DNA of 64,000 bases. It comes from Bacillus marinisedimentorum (GTDB lineage Bacteria; Bacillota; Bacilli; Bacillales; Bacillaceae_O). Location: NCBI RefSeq assembly GCF_001644195.2, contig NZ_LWBL02000045.1:19799-83798 (forward strand), written 5' to 3'. The notes beneath the pieces were generated by a model that was not told where the DNA came from, did no database searches, and saw only the letters and a list, made by a program, of their open reading frames with translations. Of the stretch, positions 48,320-56,180 are shown piece by piece (position 1 is the first letter of the stretch; every line of letters begins with the position of its first letter). The position numbers were made by a program, and so were the translations under genes.

Positions 48320-49600
48320 CTAAATCCAGCCGCGGAAACGGGAAGCTTCCGCCATTTTCCGTACACCGACCATATAAGCGGCAAGGCGCATATCAACTTT
48401 TCGGCTCTGGGCGGTTTCATAAATCTGGTTAAAGGAACGAACCATCACTTTTTCCAGCTTTTCTTCCACTTCTTCTTCTGTCCAGTAATAGCCCTGATTA
48501 TTTTGGACCCACTCGAAGTATGAAACAGTGACGCCGCCGGCTGAAGCAAGCACGTCAGGAACGAGCAGTATTCCTCTTTCAGAGAGGATTCTTGTAGCTT
48601 CCAATGTTGTCGGTCCATTGGCAGCTTCTACCACAATATTTGCCCGGATATTATCGGCATTATCTTCAGTGATCTGGTTTTCGATGGCTGCAGGAACAAG
48701 GATGTCACAATCAAGTTCAAGCAGTTCCTGATTGGAGATCGTATCATTGAAAAGCTTGGTCACTGTTCCAAAGCTGTCCCGGCGGTCAAGCAGATAATTG
48801 ATATCAAGGCCGTCCGGATCATAGAGACCGCCATACGCATCAGAGATACCGATGATTTTGGCTCCGGCATCATGCATGAACTTCGCCAGGAAGCTGCCGG
48901 CATTTCCGAATCCCTGGACAACCACACGGGCACCTTTCAACTTGATCCCCTTTTTCTTGGCCGCTTCCCTGATGCAAATGGTGACCCCTTTGGCTGTAGC
49001 GGATTCACGGCCGTGCGAACCGCCAAGTACAAGCGGCTTTCCAGTAATGAAACCAGGAGAGTTGAATTCATCAATGCGGCTATATTCATCCATCATCCAT
49101 GCCATGATTTGTGAGTTCGTAAATACATCAGGTGCAGGGATATCTTTGGTAGGCCCTACAATCTGGCTGATTGCCCTGACATAACCGCGGCTCAAACGTT
49201 CAAGCTCACTGAATGACATCTCACGCGGATCACAAACAATCCCGCCTTTTCCGCCGCCATACGGCAAATCGACGATGCCCGCTTTCAAGCTCATCCAGAT
49301 AGAGAGTGCTTTTACTTCCTTTTCAGTAACATTCGGGTGAAAACGAATGCCGCCTTTCGTCGGTCCTACCGCATCATTATGCTGGGCCCGGTAACCGGTA
49401 AAAACTTTTACTGATCCATCATCCATGCGGACCGGAATTTTCACTGTCATAAGACGGATCGGCTCTTTCAAGAGTTCAAAGACTTCATCTGGATACCCTA
49501 GCTTATTGAGTGCCTTATGGATAACGGTCTGGGTCGATTTCAGAATATCCAACTTATCCTCGCTGTTATTTCCTTTTTCTGATGCTTTATCGGCTGCCAT
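48320..49600 (-). CDS. gudB: NAD-specific glutamate dehydrogenase
   Basis: Catabolic hexameric enzyme, glutamate to 2-oxoglutarate and ammonia. 426 residues: GYRAQHNDAVGPTKGGIRFH (substrate loop), GGGKGG with catalytic Lys, VVQGFGNAGSF (NAD loop), and the C-terminal end ASRFRGWI. The segment TEKEVKALSIWM has no duplicated triplet, so unlike the cryptic gudB of B. subtilis 168 this reads as an active enzyme. ATG at 49600 after CGGGGGGAAA. Confidence 0.95.
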   Translation of the reverse strand: MAADKASEKGNNSEDKLDILKSTQTVIHKALNKLGYPDEVFELLKEPIRLMTVKIPVRMDDGSVKVFTGYRAQHNDAVGPTKGGIRFHPNVTEKEVKALSIWMSLKAGIVDLPYGGGKGGIVCDPREMSFSELERLSRGYVRAISQIVGPTKDIPAPDVFTNSQIMAWMMDEYSRIDEFNSPGFITGKPLVLGGSHGRESATAKGVTICIREAAKKKGIKLKGARVVVQGFGNAGSFLAKFMHDAGAKIIGISDAYGGLYDPDGLDINYLLDRRDSFGTVTKLFNDTISNQELLELDCDILVPAAIENQITEDNADNIRANIVVEAANGPTTLEATRILSERGILLVPDVLASAGGVTVSYFEWVQNNQGYYWTEEEVEEKLEKVMVRSFNQIYETAQSRKVDMRLAAYMVGVRKMAEASRFRGWI

Positions 49601-49656
49601 GTACTTTCCCCCCGTTTTTCTTCGACTGACCTGATAGCCTTTTCTTTTCAAAACAT

Positions 49657-49685
49657 AGTATACACCTTCAATTATGAGATGCAAA
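49657..49685 (-). promoter_or_regulatory. Candidate sigma-A promoter of gudB
   Basis: Minus strand: -35 TTTGCA (49680-49685), 17-bp spacer, -10 TATACT (49657-49662), about 55 bp before the ATG. Confidence 0.45.
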
Positions 49686-49803
49686 GACGAAATGCTCATA
49701 ATTTTTGAATTAACCGTGTAAAAATGTAAGCGTTACCACATAACTGACATATCGCTATGATTCTATAAGTATGTTTCCCGCTTACCTATCGTTCAAACAT
49801 GAT

Positions 49804-49836
49804 AAAAAACGCTGCCGGAGAACAGTCGGCAGCGTA
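49804..49836 (-). terminator. Terminator of ddl
   Basis: Stem CGCTGCCG/CGGCAGCG with a six-T run on the minus strand, just after the ddl stop. Confidence 0.9.
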
Positions 49837-49840
49837 GAAA

Positions 49841-50767
49841 TCATTTTTTCGCTTCAACGGAAAGTTGCAGAAGTTTTTCAATCATGTCATCATATGACAG
49901 GCCGATTTCCCTGGCTGCATCCGGGAATAGGCTCGTCGGGGTCATGCCGGGCAACGTATTGACCTCAAGAATGACAGGTTTGGAACCGTCTTCCGGTACA
50001 ATGAAGTCCACCCTGGAATAAATTTCGCAGCCGAGTACACGGTGAGCTTTGACGGCACTTTCCTTCAGATAGCGTGTCGTGCCGCCTTCAAGTTCCGCCG
50101 GTACGATGTGCTCACTCATACCCGGTGAATACTTTGCTTCATAATCATAAAACTTGTTCTTCGGGATGATCTCCACAACAGGAAGCGCCTGCTCACGTCC
50201 AGGTTTCCCCATGACAGCCACCGTCACTTCCCTGCCGGCGACAAACTCCTCGACAAGCACGGTATCATCATGACGGAATGCATCCTCTATGCCCTTCCGG
50301 AGTTCTTCTTTTGAGTTAGCGATCGTCAAACCGATTGTGGATCCTTCATGATTCGGCTTGACAACTGCCGGATAGGCAAATTCGTTAGCCAGCTCATCAA
50401 GGGTGAAATCTTCAAAGCGATTCAGCGCCCGGTCTTTTGCGATTCGTATACCTTCAAGTTCAAATAACCTTTTGGATTTCGCTTTATCCATTGCAAGGGC
50501 ACTGCCGAGCACACCCGAGCCCACATAAGGAATCCCGATCATATCGAGAAACCCTTGAATACGGCCATCTTCACCGTGACGTCCGTGGAGAGCGATAAAA
50601 ACAAAATCGGTTTCAAGACCTGATAAATCACCCAGATTTGATGGATGAAAGTCGATTCCCGCTACTTCGTGGCCCTTGGCTTCAAGGGCTTTCATCATTC
50701 CTTTTCCTGTTGACAGCGATACCTCACGCTCAGCTGATACCCCGCCGTATAAAACTGTAATGTTCAA
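49841..50767 (-). CDS. ddl: D-alanine--D-alanine ligase
   Basis: ATP-grasp enzyme making the D-Ala-D-Ala end of peptidoglycan precursors. 308 residues, the short DdlB-like type: YGGVSAEREVSLSTG at the N-terminus, ALHGRHGEDGRIQG, KPNHEGSTIGL and the metal/ligand end EVNTLPGMTPTSLFP. Probable TTG start at 50767, eight bases after AGGAG; a GTG at 50776 would overlap that site. Single gene; in B. subtilis ddl is elsewhere. Confidence 0.95.
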   Translation of the reverse strand: MNITVLYGGVSAEREVSLSTGKGMMKALEAKGHEVAGIDFHPSNLGDLSGLETDFVFIALHGRHGEDGRIQGFLDMIGIPYVGSGVLGSALAMDKAKSKRLFELEGIRIAKDRALNRFEDFTLDELANEFAYPAVVKPNHEGSTIGLTIANSKEELRKGIEDAFRHDDTVLVEEFVAGREVTVAVMGKPGREQALPVVEIIPKNKFYDYEAKYSPGMSEHIVPAELEGGTTRYLKESAVKAHRVLGCEIYSRVDFIVPEDGSKPVILEVNTLPGMTPTSLFPDAAREIGLSYDDMIEKLLQLSVEAKK

Positions 50768-50910
50768 TATGCTCACTCCTGTAGAAGTATCATTTCAATA
50801 GTAGACTATGTATTAGAATCGCAAACGGATATCCATAATCATATCACTCAAAAATTAAATGAACCAGTAATTTAAAACCGGTGACGGAAATGATGGGTGC
50901 ACAACATAAA

Positions 50911-50939
50911 ATGATCTCCCCATTTATCGGAGAGATCAT
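50911..50939 (-). terminator. Terminator of the second mecA gene
   Basis: Stem ATGATCTC/GAGATCAT with TTTATG on the minus strand, directly after the stop. Confidence 0.8.
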
Positions 50940-50943
50940 CGTA

Positions 50944-51540
50944 TCAGCCGCTAATAAAGTAACGGTATATATCATGAATTGCCGTTTTTTCCATCAGGCA
51001 CTTTCCGTATTCCTGTACTCGGTGAGTCGTTATTGTAGACGGACTCCCGAATTCCGCCAGCAGGCTTACAAAGTCATCAAGGAACATGCCTTCGACTTCA
51101 TTCGGATGAAACTCTACATAATACCTCTCATTGTAGCTGAATAGGCGGCCGCCTTCGATGCCGATCGGAAGAAGGCGCGATGCGAGCTGGATGACATCTT
51201 CAAACGCTGCGAATTCATAAAAAATGTCATGCTTTTCATCGAGGGTGACCTGCATCTCGATATATTCATCTTCGAAATCTTCGTCTTCCTCTGCAGAAGG
51301 AGTCCCTTTTGTCACAATGACAACCATTCCCTGGGCCTGCAGGGCAAATACCTCAACCGCAATCGGGCCGTCGGCTTCAAATCCCAGCTCCACATTTGCC
51401 TCATCCATCATTTCCCTGAACAGTTGGTGAACTTTAGGAATGTCCTGCCAGAGATCCTCTTTGGTAAGGCCCCGTTCAGTCAAATCATCAAAAGTCAAAA
51501 AGATTTTGATTTTATTATAGGTCAAACGCTCTAACCGCAT
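50944..51540 (-). CDS. ypbH: MecA-family adaptor (YpbH)
   Basis: Adaptor that delivers proteins to the ClpC-ClpP protease; paralogue of MecA with overlapping roles in competence and sporulation in B. subtilis. 198 residues: N-terminal substrate-binding part MRLERLTYNKIKIFLTFDDL, an acidic linker (AEEDEDFEDEY), and the C-terminal ClpC-binding domain ending HRVQEYGKCLMEKTAIHDIY. ATG after GGGAGGG. Confidence 0.92.
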   Translation of the reverse strand: MRLERLTYNKIKIFLTFDDLTERGLTKEDLWQDIPKVHQLFREMMDEANVELGFEADGPIAVEVFALQAQGMVVIVTKGTPSAEEDEDFEDEYIEMQVTLDEKHDIFYEFAAFEDVIQLASRLLPIGIEGGRLFSYNERYYVEFHPNEVEGMFLDDFVSLLAEFGSPSTITTHRVQEYGKCLMEKTAIHDIYRYFISG

Positions 51541-51735
51541 AGCCTACCCTCCCTGTCCGTCGCTCCCATTCCTTTCTATACTATATGAATGAGCGTTGAA
51601 ATGGTTCGTGTTTTCAGGAATGCGTATAAAAACGGGGTAATATGATGCCCCCGCTGCCGCTTCCTCTCCCACCATTTAAGATAATGGTTTAATAAACAGT
51701 TTACACGGTTTCAAATAAATTAGACAAGTATTACA

Positions 51736-52644
51736 TTATGATTTTTTTGTTAATTTATCCTGCAGCCATAAATCCCACTCAGCCTCTGTATTCCCGACGA
51801 CATTCCTTCTATATGGGCCTAAGGCATTTTCCGCCGCCGTCAGGGCAGCACCGCCGATTCCTATCTGCAATCCGTCAAAGCCGGCCTGCAGTTCATCGAG
51901 CACTGCAAGCGCAGGCTGCAAGTTATCCGCCATGGTAACAGACATGAACAAAAAGCTGGCTCCTGATTCACGGATGATGGTTTCAAAATCCTCTTCAGCA
52001 ATGCTGCGGCCCAGATAGATGGCCTCGAAGCCTTTTCTTTTCAAATAAAGTGTGAACGTAAGCAGACCGATTTCATGTTCTTCACCAGGGCCACAGACTG
52101 CAATCACACGCGGTAAATGACTGTCAATCGGCTGATTATGAAGGATAAAGCCGATGCGGGAAAGGATGAATGAGGTTGCATAATGTTCATGCGCGGATGT
52201 GATTTCACCATTTTCCCACATGTCACCGACTGACACGAGCAGCTTGGCTAGAATGTCATTAACCACCTTTTCAGCACTGAACAGGCTGAAAGCTGCGTTC
52301 AGGCGATCGACGGCTTTTTTTTCACTAAATGATAAAAGGGCATTAAGAAGCTGGCCTCTCAGTTCAGCGGCCGTATCAATCCTGTCTGCTTCAGGGGAAG
52401 GCTTATCGAAGCGGCGGTTTTCGTACAGCGACACAGCCTGACTGATCGTGAAACCTTCATCCACTTTCCGGGTGAGCCATTTCAAGATGCGTACGTGCTC
52501 ATCAGAATACAGCCTGTGCCCTGCTTCATTCCGGTGAGGGGCTACAATATGATAACGGCGCTCCCAGGCCCGCAGTGTTCCCGGCTGGATTCCCACAATT
52601 TTAGATACAGCCTTGATGTTATACTTGCCTTCACTGGAACTCAT
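51736..52644 (-). CDS. CarH-like MerR regulator with B12-binding domain
   Basis: 302 residues in three parts: MerR DNA-binding head (YNIKAVSKIVGIQPGTLRAWERRY, here given up to GTLR for key residues 9-31), a helical B12-cap region, and a Rossmann B12-binding domain. The cap carries W143 and E153-H154, the exact W-x9-EH pattern of the light sensor CarH, and H190 in GEEHEIG fits the lower cobalt ligand. Such proteins bind adenosylcobalamin, repress in the dark as tetramers and release DNA in light. ATG at 52644 after AGGGGGTGG. Not at this place in B. subtilis. No carotenoid genes are adjacent, so the target is unknown. Confidence 0.85.
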   Translation of the reverse strand: MSSSEGKYNIKAVSKIVGIQPGTLRAWERRYHIVAPHRNEAGHRLYSDEHVRILKWLTRKVDEGFTISQAVSLYENRRFDKPSPEADRIDTAAELRGQLLNALLSFSEKKAVDRLNAAFSLFSAEKVVNDILAKLLVSVGDMWENGEITSAHEHYATSFILSRIGFILHNQPIDSHLPRVIAVCGPGEEHEIGLLTFTLYLKRKGFEAIYLGRSIAEEDFETIIRESGASFLFMSVTMADNLQPALAVLDELQAGFDGLQIGIGGAALTAAENALGPYRRNVVGNTEAEWDLWLQDKLTKKS

Positions 52645-52659
52645 CGCTGCCACCCCCTG

Positions 52660-53448
52660 TTATCCATTATCTGCTTTATAGGCATGTCCGCTTTGCAGTG
52701 TAATCAAATGGGTTTGTGCCGGAACGCCCAGTCTCAGCGGTATTGCAGTCGTCCCATAGCCGTTGCTGATGAATAGGGCGGTATTGCTGCGGCGGGTTAA
52801 GCCGCCTGGTTTATATAACCCCCATGGGCCAAGCCTTATTTGGCCGCCGTGTGTATGACCGCTCAATATGAGGCTGATTCTGTCTTCAGCCTTTATTTTA
52901 TGAGAGATTCGGGGATCGTGACTGACAAGGATTTTAAACCCTTGGCCTGAATCTTGAAGAGCAAGGTCAAGCCTGTCCCGTTTCTGGTTCAAATCGTCGA
53001 CACCCAGAAGGTGAAGCTTTTCTCCATTGCCGGATTCAAATGAGACACTCGTATTATCCAGTATTTTAACACGATTATCATGCAAAATGGCATCAAGCAT
53101 ATGATAGTCTATTTCATAATCATTGTTGCCCCAAACAAAATAGACAGGCCCCGCCTCTTTTATCGTTTTGATGTTCGTTTCAATCCTGCTTATCGGGACT
53201 CCCTTTTCAGCGAGGTCTCCTCCAATAATAACGAGATCGGCTTTCTTTTTCACTTTTTCGATTAATTCCGGAGAAACCGTTCTTCTATGGATATCAGAGA
53301 TGAAAAACAATGTGATTTTTCCAAAATCAGCTGGAAATTCCTCAAATTCGAAAACTTCCTCAGTTATATAGTCAAGGTGCGCCAGTTTCCACATGTGCCA
53401 TAGCAGGATACCTGCTCCTATAACCACAATGATTCCTGTGTATAACAA
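52660..53448 (-). CDS. ypbG: YpbG, membrane-anchored metallophosphoesterase
   Basis: 262 residues: one N-terminal membrane helix, then a calcineurin-like phosphoesterase with all metal motifs: FFISDIHRRT, VIIGGDLAEKG, WGNNDYE, and LSGHTHGGQIRLG. The substrate is unknown. TTG start at 53448 with AGGAGG 11 bp upstream. The CarH-like gene begins 15 bp after it and the membrane gene at 53464 ends 15 bp before it, so the three are probably co-transcribed. Confidence 0.9.
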   Translation of the reverse strand: MLYTGIIVVIGAGILLWHMWKLAHLDYITEEVFEFEEFPADFGKITLFFISDIHRRTVSPELIEKVKKKADLVIIGGDLAEKGVPISRIETNIKTIKEAGPVYFVWGNNDYEIDYHMLDAILHDNRVKILDNTSVSFESGNGEKLHLLGVDDLNQKRDRLDLALQDSGQGFKILVSHDPRISHKIKAEDRISLILSGHTHGGQIRLGPWGLYKPGGLTRRSNTALFISNGYGTTAIPLRLGVPAQTHLITLQSGHAYKADNG

Positions 53449-53463
53449 AATAGTTCCGTCCTC

Positions 53464-53853
53464 CTATTGTTGCGGTTGTGTTTCCCGGCTTCCTTCTTTT
53501 AACGAAATCATACCATACAGCACCGCAAATCCGATAAAAAAGCATGTGACCCACAAACGGGTATGCAACATAAAATAATACCCAATTATAATGAATTGCG
53601 CAATCAGTGCTCCTTTAAGACGGACGTGCCGCTTGCTTTTTTTATGTATCAGCTGCATGACAGCCCATTTTATCGCCTCTCCATGGCAAATAAACCCGGC
53701 CGCAAATGCGGTCATCGCCGCGAGGAAACGGAATGGATTCAATATTAAAGTTGTGAGCAGTTCCGGCAAGGGCACACCTGCAGCAGGCAGCCAGCTTCCT
53801 GCCATATACAAAGATACCCAGCCGGCGGCAGCCAATAAAAGAGAAATCCCCAT
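53464..53853 (-). CDS. Uncharacterised four-helix membrane protein
   Basis: 129 residues, not recognised. Four hydrophobic segments (about 3-20, 30-55, 85-100, 102-117) with a basic cytoplasmic loop HKKSKRHVRLKG and a polar tail. The ATG at 53853 is seven bases from a GGGGG that is also the 3' arm of a terminator-like hairpin, so translation might be affected by that structure. First gene of a probable operon with ypbG and the CarH-like gene. Confidence 0.7.
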   Translation of the reverse strand: MGISLLLAAAGWVSLYMAGSWLPAAGVPLPELLTTLILNPFRFLAAMTAFAAGFICHGEAIKWAVMQLIHKKSKRHVRLKGALIAQFIIIGYYFMLHTRLWVTCFFIGFAVLYGMISLKEGSRETQPQQ

Positions 53854-53890
53854 AAAAAAACCCCCTTTTCATACTTATGAAAAAAGGGGC
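53854..53890 (-). terminator. Terminator of the CBS-ACT gene, overlapping the next ribosome site
   Basis: Stem CCCCTTTTTTCATA/TATGAAAAGGGG with a seven-T run on the minus strand. The right arm supplies the AAGGGGG ribosome site of the downstream membrane protein. Confidence 0.75.
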
Positions 53891-53906
53891 TCTATCCATT
53901 ACCGAT

Positions 53907-54536
53907 TTACAGTTCTTTTATGTCGAGTATACGGAACCCTGACTGTTCAAGCTTTTTGATAAAGCCGTCAAGGTTATCCTTTTTCTCAACTTTAAGGACG
54001 ATCCGGCGGACAAGTTTATCCGTTTCATCAAACGTGGCAAGGGAGATGATGTTCTCGTGGAACTGCCTGACGATATCAGCAAGCCTTTTGATTCTTCCTT
54101 CCGTTTCAACAGAGGTCAGTGCAATCCTGATACCCGGTGTGTTTACGCCGAATGCACTTTCAAATTGAACAAGCCCGTCTGCTCTTGTCACGATACCAAG
54201 GAAGTTATCCTCATCATCCACTACCGCTACAAGAGGCGCGTCCTTCAGAAGGATAAGAGTCCTTTCAAAGACCTCTTCCTTATCTACTTTTAACCCTTCC
54301 CTAACGATTTCTTCCACTTTTACATTTTTTAAATAGTCACCCTTCGTCTGGCTCCCTTCAAAATAATGCCTATAGATTTGATATCTTGTCAAAACCCCGA
54401 TGAACTTTTCGCCGTCCAAGACAGGCAGTCCGTCGATGGCATAGTCCTCCAGCTTAGCCAGTGCATTCTCGAGAGAATCACCCAAATGTGCCGTATAGCA
54501 CTTTTCCTTGTCTTTCATCACACTTTTTACAAACAT
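53907..54536 (-). CDS. CBS-pair and ACT domain protein
   Basis: 209 residues: two CBS domains (residues about 1-60 and 75-130; DGLPVLDGEKFIGVLTRYQI and APLVAVVDDEDNFLGIVTRA), then a C-terminal ACT domain (IRIALTSVETEGRIKRLADI). CBS pairs bind adenine nucleotides and ACT domains bind amino acids, so a metabolite-sensing role is plausible; it resembles the AcuB architecture, but no acu genes are adjacent. ATG at 54536 after CAGGAG. Divergent from cotJABC. Confidence 0.85.
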   Translation of the reverse strand: MFVKSVMKDKEKCYTAHLGDSLENALAKLEDYAIDGLPVLDGEKFIGVLTRYQIYRHYFEGSQTKGDYLKNVKVEEIVREGLKVDKEEVFERTLILLKDAPLVAVVDDEDNFLGIVTRADGLVQFESAFGVNTPGIRIALTSVETEGRIKRLADIVRQFHENIISLATFDETDKLVRRIVLKVEKKDNLDGFIKKLEQSGFRILDIKEL

Positions 54537-54730
54537 TGCGACCACTCCTGCTTCTGCATTTATTCTTTCTACCACTATTATATCTTCCATATGGGCCTTG
54601 AAAATCCTTTAATTTTGACAAGTTTTTCATGAGTTTTCGACACGTGCCTTAATGCATGACGTAAATAGGCATGAAGTAAAACAGCCAGCAATAGAATGGA
54701 TATGACGGAATCACTAAAGGAGGTACGTAA

Positions 54731-54952
54731 ATGTATACGCTTCGCAAAGCATACCGGCCTTATATAAGCCCGTTTGATCCATGCCGGCCGATGACGGTTA
54801 AAACGTATGTAACACCGCCCAACCTGTATATCGGCTTCCAGCCGTACGGCCTGCAGCAGTATCCGCTTAAAGAAGCGCTCTACAGGGGGACACTCTGGTG
54901 CGCCTTCTATGATCCTTACCCGGGGACCGACCGCAGCGGAGAGGAGGATTAA
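54731..54952 (+). CDS. cotJA: CotJA, spore coat protein
   Basis: 73 residues, Tyr- and Pro-rich: RPYISPFDPCRPMTVKTYVT, TPPNLYIGFQPYGLQQYPL and LYRGTLWCAFYDPY are the family marks. Part of the inner coat. ATG after AAAGGAGG. First gene of cotJABC; in B. subtilis the operon is under sigma-E, but no convincing sigma-E promoter was found in the short upstream region. Confidence 0.93.
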   Translation: MYTLRKAYRPYISPFDPCRPMTVKTYVTPPNLYIGFQPYGLQQYPLKEALYRGTLWCAFYDPYPGTDRSGEED

Positions 54953-54955
54953 TTC

Positions 54956-55219
54956 ATGCAGAAACAACTTCCGGAGGAATTTTACAGATTGATGGAGGAT
55001 TTGCAGGCAGTTGACTTTGCGCTTGTGGACTTAACGCTATATTTGGATACGCATCCCAATGATCAGCAGGCGATTCAACAATTCAATCAGCTTGCAAAGG
55101 AAAGCAAGCGACTCCGCAAGCAGGTAGAAAAAATTTATGGGCCATTGCTTCAATTCGGGAAAAGTTTTTCGGGTTATCCATGGGATTGGAAAGACTCTCC
55201 GTGGCCATGGCAAATTTAA
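54956..55219 (+). CDS. cotJB: CotJB, spore coat protein
   Basis: 87 residues: a helical part (YRLMEDLQAVDFALVDLTLY, LDTHPNDQQAIQQF) and the aromatic end FSGYPWDWKDSPWPWQI typical of the family. ATG lies 3 bp after the cotJA stop with GGAGAGGAGG inside cotJA, so it is coupled. Confidence 0.93.
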   Translation: MQKQLPEEFYRLMEDLQAVDFALVDLTLYLDTHPNDQQAIQQFNQLAKESKRLRKQVEKIYGPLLQFGKSFSGYPWDWKDSPWPWQI

Positions 55220-55257
55220 AAACATTTAATTAAACAAATAAAGGGGGTTGATTCCAC

Positions 55258-55827
55258 TTGTGGATTTATGAAAAAAAGCTCCAATACCCGGTGAGGGTAA
55301 GTACATGCAACCCGACACTCGCAAAGTTTCTGATCGAGCAATACGGCGGTGCGGATGGCGAGCTGGCTGCAGCGCTCCGTTACTTGAACCAGCGCTATAC
55401 AATACCGGACAAAGTTGTCGGTCTGTTGACTGATATAGGGACAGAAGAATTCGCTCATCTCGAAATGATCGCCACGATGGTATACAAACTGACCAAAGAT
55501 GCGACACCAGAGCAGATGAAAGCCGCAGGCCTGGGGGCGCACTATGCCAATCACGACAAAGCACTCTTTTATAATAACGCTGCAGGCTCGCCTTGGACAG
55601 CAACATACATTCAAGCAAAGGGCGATCCGATTGCCGATCTTTATGAAGATATTGCAGCAGAAGAAAAAGCTCGGGCAACCTACCAGTGGCTCATCAATCT
55701 GTCGGATGACCCTGACTTGAACGATGGCCTCGCCTTTTTAAGGGAAAGGGAAGTCATTCATTCCCAGCGATTCAGGGAAGCGGTGGAAATCCTGAAAGAA
55801 GAACGCGGAAAAAAACAGTTTTTTTGA
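55258..55827 (+). CDS. cotJC: CotJC, manganese catalase-like coat protein
   Basis: 189 residues of the manganese-catalase family, likely protecting the spore from peroxide. The di-manganese ligands are present in GADGELAAALRYL, IGTEEFAHLEM, IAAEEKARATYQWL, and REREVIHSQRF. TTG start at 55258, ten bases after AAGGGGG. Last gene of cotJABC; the tandem hairpin repeats follow directly. Confidence 0.94.
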   Translation: MWIYEKKLQYPVRVSTCNPTLAKFLIEQYGGADGELAAALRYLNQRYTIPDKVVGLLTDIGTEEFAHLEMIATMVYKLTKDATPEQMKAAGLGAHYANHDKALFYNNAAGSPWTATYIQAKGDPIADLYEDIAAEEKARATYQWLINLSDDPDLNDGLAFLREREVIHSQRFREAVEILKEERGKKQFF

Positions 55828-55833
55828 ATAAAG

Positions 55834-55954
55834 AAATGCGGATGGCGACGTTTAGCGGCGTACAGATAAGCAGGGCCGCCCGGAGAAAGGCGGTCCTCCC
55901 TTTCGCAGGGAGGAAATGCTTATCTGCTAGCCGTTGGCGCCTGGAGCTGGACAA
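55834..55954 (+). repeat. Dispersed hairpin repeat, copy 7 (tandem unit 1)
   Basis: Full copy. Inner stem CAGATAAGCA pairs perfectly with TGCTTATCTG; relative to copy 3 the C:G pair has become G:C. Outer AGCGGC faces GCCGTT, with one mismatch. Begins 7 bp after cotJC. Confidence 0.92.
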
Positions 55955-55959
55955 AAACG

Positions 55960-56080
55960 AAGTGCGGAGAGTCCCGTTTAGCGGCGTACAGATAAGCAGG
56001 GCCGCCCGGAGAAAGGCGGTCTTCCCTTTCGCAGGGAGGAAATGCTTATCTGCTAGCCGCTGGCGCCTGGAGCTGGACAA
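55960..56080 (+). repeat. Dispersed hairpin repeat, copy 8 (tandem unit 2)
   Basis: Almost identical to copy 7, 126 bp further on, with the outer stem restored (AGCGGC/GCCGCT). Terminal block GGCGCCTGGAGCTGGACAA. Confidence 0.92.
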
Positions 56081-56085
56081 CAACG

Positions 56086-56132
56086 AAATGCGGAGAGCCC
56101 CTGCTATATACGTACTCACAAGCAGGGACTCT
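56086..56132 (+). repeat. Dispersed hairpin repeat, copy 9 (left fragment)
   Basis: Starts AATGCGGAGAGCCC like copies 7 and 8, keeps AAGCAGGG, then breaks off; third, truncated tandem unit. Confidence 0.7.
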
Positions 56133-56134
56133 AT

Positions 56135-56180
56135 ATAAACAACCGGAAGCAGGAAGGGCCAGGCCGTTAAGCTTCCGGTT
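56135..56180 (-). terminator. Possible terminator of ypbF
   Basis: Perfect 10-bp stem AACCGGAAGC/GCTTCCGGTT around a 20-base loop, overlapping the ypbF stop; the following T-run on the minus strand is poor (TGTTTATATA). Confidence 0.5.

Noticed and set aside
54600..54730. Sigma-E promoter for cotJABC
   Set aside because: Expected from B. subtilis, but no pair of boxes with acceptable spacing could be found.
55772..56138. Overlapping frames on both strands with internal duplication behind cotJC
   Set aside because: They are translations of the tandem hairpin repeats, without start sites.
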